64,000 bases of DNA, from NCBI GenBank assembly GCA_047495785.1, contig JBLDXI010000024.1, positions 3,906,001-3,970,000 of the forward strand, written 5' to 3'. Below are positions 10,899 to 20,490 of this stretch, in pieces (positions within the stretch are counted from its first letter, which is position 1; each line of letters starts with the position of its first letter). Made by a program: the position numbers and the translations under genes. The notes beneath the pieces are model-generated. The model worked only from the letters and a program-made list of their open reading frames with translations, did not search any database and was not told where the DNA came from. This DNA is from Lepidodermella squamata (lineage: Eukaryota; Gastrotricha).

Positions 10899-12869
10899 TA
10901 AAAATACGACACAACAAATTAAAACTGAGAAAAAAATAATTATAATAGCCAGCGATATTATAATAATCAATTTGTGGTATTCAGCTAATTAACTGAAATA
11001 TGAAAAATCCACCTTAAAAAAATTCACGCGTTGTTAGGAGAAAAAGACACTTTAAATAGGGGCAATATATTACTAAATAATTGTGTTTCCTTTTTTTCGA
11101 CTCGAGTAAATTTGTATAATTGAAATGCGCTTGCTGCATGCTATAAATAATCATCGTCAGTAATCGCGGAAAATTGTGCTATATATTATATTATTTATGT
11201 GCATTCTATCGTGATGTGCCCGATGTCCGGCTATAAAAAACTATATATTATATTCTCTCTTTCTCTCAGTCTTCGTGCTTTTCTTGCTGGTTTCGTTAAT
11301 TTCGGTGTCATTTTTGGGTGAAAAAGACGGCTTATTCCTGAATACTACCAAGGTTGTACGTTAACACCAAGTCATTTATTGCTACAACAATTGATTCGTT
11401 TTGCGGCGTTAACATTCATTCATTCATTGTATATGTTTCTATTGATAGTATTATCATGTGGGACGGAAAAAGAGCCACGGCCTTATATATTCTGTATTAC
11501 GACGACGATGAAATTGGCGGCTGGATAATGTGTAATATTAATTTTATTTGTCTTTTGGCCGATTTTGAAATTGAAATTCGGAAAATCGATCGATCAATCT
11601 GTCTTCTGTTTCTTTTTGCCGACCGACTACTACTACGTCATTTCATTGTCTCTAATTGTAACAAGTCGCGCAAGAGTGTAAAACATTAGTAATAAATTTG
11701 CTTTGCTGTCGAAATATTGCGGGGCTGTGCGGCGTGCGTGACATTTCCATTCATTCACAAGAAGCTTTCCTCTGCATAAAATTACTAGACGCAGCGACAC
11801 ACTAGACAGTAATGAGGCGTGTAAGTGACGCTACTTGCCTTGAAAATCAATATTTGGGCGCGTCTCGGAATTTTGGGAGCTGCTGAACTTCGGGCCTCGA
11901 CATAGTGCTCATGCCGGGCATTCGTTAATATTGAGAAACCTGGAAAATTGATGATGCAGGTGTTGTGCCGGAAAAGCAGCTGACAAATGAGCATCACGTA
12001 AACACGTAAAAGCCAATGCCAAAATGGGGTGAATTTTGCTTATCAAGTATGGTAAAGATCCTGCTGAGTCGGTTACCGTTGAGCCCAAGGAAAGGTTGGA
12101 TGCGTAGGTGAAGATATGGGAATTTGTAAACAATTTGTATGTTTCATTACATTTCGGGGACTGCTCAACCGAAGCCGCTTAATCAAAGTGGGAATTAAAT
12201 GCCATTTTCAGATCGCCCTTTAATACCACACTCATGGGGTCTTCACAGGACCATCTCTGATTCTTGATGTGCCAAGATCACCCCACGACCCAAACTCACC
12301 CCATTTGACTGTAACTTCGTGGATTGTGCAAAGCCCAGAAGCGTGGCCCATTCTCCTCTTCTGAAAGGTTTGGCAGCTACAATGTGCCGTGTGCCACAGG
12401 AGTAACGGTATCATGATGAAACGGGATCAAAAAGCCTGAGACTTGAGTCTGGGCAGCGATAATTACATGGGGCGACTTGATCACTGAAAATCGACATTGA
12501 CAAAAAGATATCCTTGAATCATTGAATAGCCCAGGAAAATACAGGAAGGTCCTTTGTAAAATGCGAATCAATACTACATTGAAACAGGTTAGGCAAGGGC
12601 TAACGGGGTCTTTACCTCGCCAGCTTTCGCTATATGCTAATCTTTATGTTTAATGTATGTCATATTTTATAGTAAAGGGGAATGTGCGCGATCATTGAAG
12701 CACGCTACGTGCTCGGCTTCAATCTGCTCGAAGCGTCGAATTGTGATCATACAAGGAAATACAATCAACAAGTAATAGCAATTTGTTTGCTACCAGGACG
12801 AGAACTTTTTACTCCTGTAGAGAGATTTCCTTATATTAATTCGTTATATACCTGTAAATTCCTTTTTAG
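10899..12869. other. GDI 3' flank and intergenic region
   Basis: AT-rich 3'UTR-like sequence follows the GDI stop. An AATAAA lies near 11690. From about 11785 to 12680 the composition becomes more balanced, but only short, unrecognised ORFs occur on either strand. The last bases (12858-12869) form a strong pyrimidine-AG acceptor just before the homeodomain gene. Confidence 0.5.
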
Positions 12870-12902
12870 AAGTTCCGCATCAGACTTTTTGACTACAGCA
12901 TC

Positions 12903-14905
12903 ATGCTAGTCTCGACAACCCACCTTTCAGACGATCAGTTCTCCTATTTGTTAAAGGTAAAAATAAAGCCGGTGCCTTCAAAGTATCTATGGTGATCCTC
13001 TGTTTCAACAAGAGCTTCGAAGTAATGCGCGGTCGCATTCTCACTAGCGAAATTGCTAAACGAATAGCGAGGAAGGTTGGGTTATCGGTTGTTAAAGTTA
13101 AAAATTGGTTTTACAACAGAAGAAGAAGAGGTAAAAAGCGCATCGGTGCGCCTCGACGAGAAATAATTAGACAGTGGCAATGGCGTAAAATCATCAAGGT
13201 AGTTTAATCCTCATTCAATTCCCTATCACTTTGTCTCTAATCTGTATATAGGAGGTCGACAAGCACTTCGTTCTTCCTCAGCATGCGATAACTAAGCTGA
13301 TGGCCGAAACTGGAATGTATGAGATTCAAGTCAGATCGGCTTACATGAAATACCGCAGGTTAATGATGGCGAAGAACGGATATCAAGCACCTTGGAATAA
13401 GGTAGTTTAGCCACTAGAATATACAAGGTTCACTAACTAGTTTTCTAGTTTAGTTCCACAGGCCTAAAGCCATCAATTCCAAGAAAATTCGGCGATTTGA
13501 AGACGTTCTTGGTGAAGAGAACAACGAGTTGTTGATGTTACAAGTGAAACACGATCCTAAGTTGTTCAAGGCGAGACGGCAGCTGTTGGCATGGAAATTT
13601 GGCCTTACCGAGCGCCAAGTTGAAAGATTCTTCAACAAGTATCGCAGCAAGCAAAAGACATATCATGTTCGCATCACGAAGTTGACAAAGCAGCAGAAGG
13701 AAATATTCGAGAAGGTAACGCTGAGAACGTTTTCTATTGGGTTTAGTATTGTATTTGCTTGCTACAGGAATTCGAAAAGAACCCTAGCGCCTCACAGCAG
13801 AGATCTAACGAAATTGCTGAGGCTGTGGGCATAACATTCAATCAAGCCAGATGTCGTATCGCCTACAAACGAGAACGGCTAGGAATCCGCAGCAGAGCGA
13901 AATCTGAAGTCGTTAGATTCACGAATTCTCAAGTAGCAGATCTGCAGGAGGCATTCCAATCAACTGTTGTGAGGGGCGACAAGTTTGACGTTGCCCTGTA
14001 TCGAGGTTTGGCCAAGAAAACTGGATTGAGATGGACCATTGTCAGGCAGTGGTTCTATGCCCAGCGCAAATCAGCTGGCCTTTACGTGAAGGCAGTAAAA
14101 AAACGAGAGACACTCGCTCCGAGTAGTATCTGCGCTCTAAATGCTGTGAGTTCAACCCTTGATTAAAATTTGCGATGTTCCAAGTTCCAAATATTATTTT
14201 GTGCAACAGGAGTTCGCTGAATCGAACCGCATGCCAGACGGCCGAATGCAAGCAATTGCTGACAAGCTGGGATTAACTTTCAGCCAGGTTCACAATTTTT
14301 TCGCTAAAATGCGGAAAGGATTGGGGATCGCGAGAAGAAAGCAAATTGGTCTTTACGGGCTCAAGCATGATCAGCGGCAAGCTCTCATGAGGGTGTGCTT
14401 GGGCAATTTCCAATCTAATTTCCGAATTTATATTAATGTAAATTATCCGTTATTTTTCAGGCGTTCGAAGAAAAGCCAGATAGAGTTGAAGTTGATATGA
14501 CCTGTCTAGCTGCGAATCTAGAAATTCCGTTTCCTTTAGTGAAACGCTTCTTCGAGTATCATCGCCGTAAACTAAGACGTCCTTCCTCAAATCGACTATG
14601 TCATTTCTTAAACTGGGAACAGCGAATGCTATTGGAAAAGGTAATCAAGATACATATTTAGAAGTCTTTTCTTCATTTCACGTTCTAAAATTCGCTCAGG
14701 AGTTTCAAATTTCGAAATTTGTGTCCCACGAAAATGCTAAAAACCTGGCAACAACTCTTGGCTGTTCCATTCAAAAGGTATGGCTGCCTAAAACATTCTC
14801 CAGATATGTTTAAAAGTGCTCTTTATCTTTCCTTAGGTGAAGCAATGGTTCAACACACAGCGGTTTGTCGAAAGGAAGAAAGAAGTAAAACAAGAAATTG
14901 GATAA
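12903..14905 (+). CDS. Poly-homeodomain protein with eight tandem divergent homeodomains
   Basis: Nine exons (12903-12956, 13013-13198, 13252-13401, 13454-13714, 13768-14145, 14210-14392, 14461-14640, 14700-14777, 14837-14905) join, all phase 0, into 512 residues. About 480 of these are eight consecutive homeodomain-like units, at roughly residues 1-62, 63-121, 141-198, 200-260, 262-322, 326-384, 387-445 and 447-505. Recognition helices in order centre on NWFYNRR, SAYMKYRR, RFFNKYRS, CRIAYKRE, QWFYAQRK, NFFAKMRK, RFFEYHRR and QWFNTQRF. Only unit 1 keeps the invariant Asn51. Units 1, 2, 4, 6, 7 and 8 have an intron before homeodomain residue 19, just ahead of the conserved Phe20. Unit 8 also has the classical helix-3 intron. 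The start is the ATG at 12903, 33 nt after an acceptor AG (12868-12869). An upstream exon with more units cannot be excluded. It is probably nuclear, and its DNA target is unknown. Confidence 0.85.
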
Positions 14906-15338
14906 TCATAAGGAAACTATTTTTGATGGACTTCCTCTACGTTTAGGTTGCATCTCTCTTTTGTCCTTCAATTTCTGAAAAATATGAAAATAAATGAGCT
15001 GATAAAATACCTCGTAGTGTGTTGAAAAAACTACATAATGTTTTGTGGCTCTCTGGCCCATGTGGTTGATATGTGATGGCATTTTCGAGTTTAGTCACTG
15101 GTATCTGTGATCCATGGGCGATCAATGGAATAAAACATTAAGCTGGATAAATTTCGTTGGCCTTGCGCATTATCGGTCCTTCTATATCCATATTGATTAA
15201 CCAACGCAATGGAAGAAGACAAAAACATCAGCCGATCTTTATTTCTCAAATAGTAGTCACATCACAGCACAAAATACAAGAAATGATCGTCATAATTGAA
15301 CAGGCGTCATCTCACCGGGACAGGTGACACTGCTGAAT
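14906..15338. other. Convergent 3' region with poly(A) signal
   Basis: This is the 3' flank of the homeodomain gene (plus) and of HSD17B10 (minus), which converge here. AATAAA at 14989-14994 lies 84 bp after the homeodomain stop and is a good candidate plus-strand poly(A) signal. I see no other gene. Confidence 0.55.
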
Positions 15339-18300
15339 TCAAGGCTGCATACGCAGACCACCGTCGAGACGAATCACCTCGCCGTTGAGCATCGGATTTT
15401 CGATAATGCTTTGAGCCAGCTGCGCGTACTCCTCAGGCCGGCCCAGTCGGTTCGGGAAAGGAATGCAGTCCGCCAAGAACTTGCGAACCTTCTCCGGCAG
15501 GCCTTCCAACATTGGGGTTGAGAATAAACCAGGCGCGATAGTGCAAACGCGGATTCCTTGACTAGCGAGGTCGCGGCACAGGGGCAGGGTCATAGCAGCC
15601 ACGCCGCCCTTGGATGCGGAATACGCGACCTGGCCGATTTGACCTAAAAAAATTCATTCACAAGATTATCCTCAAATCGCCTTACGAATCACAAATGATC
15701 CCACTAACAAAATGAGATTTCAGATTAACTGGTATATTTTTTCAGCAAAATCGCTGGCAATGAGGCCGGGGAAATGTGTGCCATCGTTGAGTATGTCGAC
15801 AAGTCTGGAAACATCAGAACTCCGACATCTCATGTTTCTCCAACTTCTATTTGAAAAATCGCCAATTCCCGTAAGCGAGTGAACAACTCTCTACGGTCAC
15901 TGCGTTTTCAACATGTAAGAATGGCAGCAGAATGGGGATTCTTTCGATGCCCACAATTAGATTCAAATATTCAAAACAATGTATTCTTTGGTCTCAACCC
16001 TTCGTCTTTCACTAGTCTGCGACATCCTTCCGATTGGCAACAACCTTTGCTGCTACAAAAGAAGTCTTAGTGGGAGTCTAACCGGATGACGTAATCGCAA
16101 TATCCTTCCAAACGCACCAAAATGCGCAAACGGGCTCTAAGCCATAGACAATGTCTTCAGGTCGATAGCACTTGAAAGGTCGACAATCGCTCAATGCCAC
16201 TCATTGCTTTCTTGGTCGTCGATCCTCATGAGATGGGTCAGCCTTATTTCATTCCATTGTTGCTGACGAGACAACCGAAATCCTAAAGCTTGCTTACGAG
16301 CAGTTTTCAACTGATGTCTTGGCATTCTCGATGTAATCGAAACTGTGATCATTGAGAAGTGACTGGCTGAAGAGCAAGCCCTCGAACACATTTGAGGGCA
16401 CCACAACACAAGATTCGAATCTTGCTTGGTCGATTTAATTTCATGCACAATGCTTGGATCAATACGAGCTTCATGTTTCACCTAAAACATCGTTTACTGC
16501 CATCCCAAATAGCACGGTGCGCCAGCGATCGCAGCCTAAACCTTCGCAGCTGTACCAAGATGTGTCTCACAGTGTTGCTATTAGCTTCGAAAATTCTGTC
16601 TCAACATGTGGTCGCGCTTTCAAGGCAAGCGAATCGAACGTGACCTTCTGAACAACCGACCAGTGCCTGATCGCTGCCATCAGTGAAAACGACTTGTGTT
16701 TAATCGAAGCCCGTGACGCTCAGCTGCGATACGACAAGCAGGCTTTGATTTGGATAGCTGATCTGGGCAACTCGGCCTTCCTCATCAAGTACGAAAACAA
16801 AACGACGACTGCAATAAAAAGCGTCATTGCTATCTCTGATTATTGCCATCGAACTGCGAACACGTTCCCTTTGACTTTTCTGTTTTACATTCATCTCTTA
16901 CTTGCTTCTTACTTCATGTCCCCAACAACAAGGAAAAATCGTCCGCCTGCGAGATAAGAATCATCGAAGCAACCGAGGCAGTGGATGAGCTCGCAGCTTC
17001 ATCGGCGTCGATGCGACTAGGACCTTCAAAGCAGCGATTCGGGTGCGGGGCGATTGACCGACGCGATTCGTCTGCCTGGTGGCATGCGCGAAAACATATG
17101 CCAAGCAAACAGGGCACTCCTATGCGATGTGCCGGACGAGAACATGCGAAAACCGAGTGCACGCAATCGCTAACTGCCCAGACTACCCGCTGGCAGGATG
17201 ATGTCTACTATGTGTTACTTTTCGCATGTATTCAAGCGATATTTTGCGAGTCTTGTAGAGTGTATTTTTGGCTCTCTATTCTCCCAGAATGAATCAAAAC
17301 AAGAAATTACCTTCAAAAGCAGCAACCGAGGCTGTGTTGATGATTACGCCTCGCTCGCCATCCGGATTCGGCTTGTTCTCGCCGATGAGACCAACTGCCA
17401 AGCGAATTACGTTAAACGTACCGCCGAGATTCACCTAAATGCAAAACATAACCTGGTCATATATCTATAGCTATAATAGACAATTTGGAAGAAAGAAGAA
17501 CAGCTAAATGTCAATATTCTAATACGTAATCTTTAGCCATCTGCAGCCTAAACTCCAGAAGCTGGTGCCACTAGTACACAACTGAACCTAGCTGCAGTAC
17601 TCGTCTACAGTCAAAACACAAGATCGCTGCATCTCAAGTCAATATTATTAGCCAACTATCTCATAAATCCTCCGAGAAAATTCAAGTTTCGAACAATTTA
17701 TTAACATTCTGCAATTGCATTGCGAGCTCATTACGGTTTTCGATATATTCCGATAAATTCCGATGGCTTTTGAACTGAGGGAAGATTGAACTGCTTTTCC
17801 ATTTTCGATTGGCCCGGTTTAAGTCGAGAAAGTACAGCAATCTAAAATGGAAGATTCACAGGCAGCTGTACGTTGCCACGTGTCAAACTACAACTGTCGA
17901 AAAGCCGGGCGATATTGCTGAGTTCGATCTAAACATCGTTTAACTATCAGTCGGAGCTACACACGAAATTAAGAAGTGACTACGAGTCAGAAAATATAAG
18001 GAAAAGCGTAAACCCAGTAAATTTATTCAAAACCCATTTGAAAGCAATTGCAAAATTATTGCAACTGGACAATTTCGAACAGACAGTGTACTTCACCCTG
18101 TGGAAAATCATTTCCATAAATTAGGAAAGACCCAAAAGCGGCAAGTTATGCTTAGTTTGGACGAACTTTCAATATCTTGAAAGCACAGCTTAGACAGGCG
18201 CACCATTTTTTCATCATAAACATAGTAAAACGTGCTACAAAGCGATAGGGTTGATTCAAGCTTATCTAAGGCTATCTAAGGAAATTTCGACTTCATCGGC

Positions 18301-20239
18301 TCATCGTCGGTTTTAATTCAACAAAAAATCTGAAGTATTAAATTCGAATTTGGTTTCATCTGCATTACTGATTATCTAAGCCATGACAATCACATAAGGT
18401 TCGAGGACATCCCAGTCGAAGACATAATCAACTCCTTACACGGGGCCAGTTACTCCCAGATAACCAAGGACCTTGTCGGTAAGAGCCTGAGAACCAGAAG
18501 CGTGGCAGCCAGGGCAGTCCTCTTGGCAGCCGTAGGGGGTTCCAAGCCAGTCGAGCAGAAGATGACCAGGGAGGAAATCAGACTCCTTGAGGACCTCAAC
18601 ATGACCATCGGAAACAAAGCCAACACCACAGCCTTGGCGCTCCTGGGGCACTCCATGATCAAGTTGAAGTCAAACGCACCTGCATCGACTGCCTGGTTCG
18701 AGAAGTACAAGGCTGAGTTTATCTGGGACTTGAGGGGACCGGTTGAGCCAAACGACAACGACAAGAGGATCAAGATGGAATTTGCTCTCAAGTTCACTTG
18801 GAATGAGGCTGAGGTTGCTGCTATGGTTGAGGCCCTGAGTGCTGCACCCACTAAGGCCTAGGTATCAGCAAAGTTAGGGAGACCCGCTCAGATCAGAGCT
18901 CGAACTCCTCTAATGGTCTGCTTGTCGCAAGGGCTAGGACTGAGGTTGAGGCCCTGAGAACAGGTGCTGCACCCACTAAGGCCTAGGTATCAGCAAAGTT
19001 AGGGAGACCCGCTCAGATCAGAGCTCGAACTCCTCTAATGGTCTGCTTGTCGCAAGGGCTAGGACTGAGTCACGGGAGCTGAAAAAGTTGAGCATCACGA
19101 TGTCAGACTCAGTGACAAAGTCAAGTTGATTAACTAACCCTGTACCTTCAGCATAGCCTTTTCCTATATCTTTCTCATATCCTTAGCCTCTAACAGTGCC
19201 ATAGCCTTATCCAGTATCTGAGTCGTTATCAATACATCATTATTTTGCAGCTATATCTGGTTTTATTATCCTGATTTGTTCTTAGTTATTTTAGAAATGT
19301 AGGACAAAATTCGTACGCTTAAGGCAACCTGTTCTGCTTTACACGAGTTTGTTCCGAACCGATACAACCGAACCGATACAACCGAACCGATACAAAACCG
19401 ATAGCGAAGTAATTTTTATTATGTTTTCATCAGATTTCATGATCCACGCTGGTGTTGCCACGTTTTTCTGGGGCTAAGCCGTCTGCTACTCTGTATTCAC
19501 GATCCATCGAGTACCGAGCTCCGTAACTTTTGAAGGCCTGACTGCGTACGAGATATGGTACGGCCGTGCACCCGACGTTTCGTTCTCGCACCCCTGAATC
19601 GTTTACGCGCACATCAAGACTCTCTGCTCTACTAATGGCAAACATTGAACGACATTACTAGCCACCTGACTCATCGAGATTAAGAAATAAGACTTAAAGC
19701 CAAATAAAAACTTGTCAGGAGCACGTGCCTAGAGTTGGTATTAGGAACGGAATTTTCCTAGTTCAAACACAATTGACTCATATTTACCATCATTCAATTG
19801 TAAGTATCTCCAAGTTTGAAAGCTACGTATCTCCCCAATTCAGCAACATTACTAGTAGCATGAAACTCACCGTGATAACGCGCATAAAATCTTCGTGCGT
19901 ATGCGGCCGCTTCTTGTTGAAGTTATACGTCTTGAACGCAACCGCAACGCCAGCGCAATTGACAACAGCATCCAAGCGGCCATACTTCTCCTTGATCTGC
20001 TCAAGGACACGCTTCACGTCATTTTCCGATGTCACATCAGCGGGCGTGAAGATGCACGCGTCGGGGCGTTGCGAGCAAAGCGATTTCGCCACTTCACCGC
20101 CCTGGCTTTTCGGCAAATCAACTAACGCAACGCGAGCCCCCATAAGGGTGAACCGCTCGACTGTCGCCTTGCCCAAGCCGCTAGACGCACCTGTTACCAG
20201 AGCGACCAAACCCTGCATACGATTCACATGAGCCGCCAT
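15339..20239 (-). CDS. HSD17B10: 3-hydroxyacyl-CoA dehydrogenase type 2 / mitochondrial RNase P subunit 2
   Basis: This is a short-chain dehydrogenase (SDR5C1). In mitochondria it oxidises 2-methyl-3-hydroxybutyryl-CoA in isoleucine breakdown, and it is also the MRPP2 scaffold for tRNA 5'-end cleavage and m1R9 methylation. Three exons (19871-20239, 17311-17434, 15339-15643) give 265 residues (human 261). It has the cofactor motif [21 protein letters not shown], the catalytic serine in [24 protein letters not shown], and the conserved end [14 protein letters not shown]. The ATG at 20239 matches the family start (MAA). Its two introns (2.4 and 1.7 kb) hold mobile-element remains. It lies 251 bp downstream of POLRMT on the same strand. 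An AG 27 nt before the ATG could be an acceptor. Confidence 0.95.
16950..17215 (+). mobile_element. Degenerate zinc-knuckle (gag/ORF1-like) remnant in HSD17B10 intron 2
   Basis: One plus-strand frame at about 17060-17205 reads C-x2-C, then [23 protein letters not shown]. This is the spacing of consecutive CCHC knuckles in retrotransposon gag/ORF1 proteins. A stop lies just upstream in frame and there is no further coding capacity. It is antisense to the host gene. Confidence 0.4.
18358..18861 (+). pseudogene. Virus-like ORF (possible endogenous viral element), family not recognised
   Basis: This frame is open for about 165 codons on the plus strand, antisense within HSD17B10 intron 1. Its codon use is unlike the surrounding AT-rich intron: AAG, CTC, GCC, ACC and GAG dominate. 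It encodes an alanine-rich, mostly helical, charged sequence with segments such as [25 protein letters not shown] and [15 protein letters not shown], ending AAPTKA. No ATG is suitably placed at the 5' end, so it looks 5'-truncated. The C-terminal codons and the following non-coding tail are tandemly duplicated. Composition and form recall a small RNA-virus nucleocapsid or coat protein, but I do not recognise a family. It could also come from a transposon. Confidence 0.3.
18825..19069 (+). repeat. Tandem duplication (~119/125 bp) of the virus-like ORF's end and tail
   Basis: Two near-identical copies (18825-18943 and 18944-19069) contain the last codons of the virus-like ORF, its stop and about 90 bp of following sequence. 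The second copy carries a 6-bp insertion (AACAGG) near its start, in frame. Confidence 0.85.
19354..19400 (+). repeat. 14-bp minisatellite, three copies
   Basis: CCGAACCGATACAA is repeated three times in tandem and followed by a partial copy (ACCGATA). It lies just upstream of the copia integrase remnant. Confidence 0.85.
19421..19641 (+). pseudogene. Ty1/copia integrase fragment, degenerate
   Basis: The plus-strand reading gives [35 protein letters not shown] and VYAHI. This matches the end of the copia integrase core and the start of its linker (the family has W-G-x-A, N-R-x-P-S and P-x-E-x-W-x-G-x-x-P). Two in-frame stops interrupt it. It sits antisense in HSD17B10 intron 1. No LTRs are visible. 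Confidence 0.6.
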
Positions 20240-20490
20240 TGTAACAAAACCCAAATAAAAATCCGCCTTAAAACCAATAAAAATTGTTTACAAAAAATTA
20301 AACTCTTTTAATTAATAATGTACAAAAAACCGCAACAAATCATTGGAATGGAATTGTTTTTGATTACGTATCATACATATATAGCACAGAGTTGGATCAC
20401 CAGAAAAATTAGCACTTAATATCTCGCTCTACATAGAAGACTATGATGAAACACTATAATCGTATAACATTTGAGCAATTTTAGGTTTTT

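Noticed and set aside
12682-12909. 75-aa plus-strand ORF just before the homeodomain gene
   Set aside because: Its frame does not lead into the homeodomain frame and the composition looks random. The acceptor at 12868-12869 falls inside it.
12903-14905. Assignment of the homeodomain gene to Hox, PRD, POU or ZF-homeobox classes
   Set aside because: No class-specific motif (hexapeptide, PRD, POU-specific, zinc fingers) is present and the units are too divergent to assign by eye.
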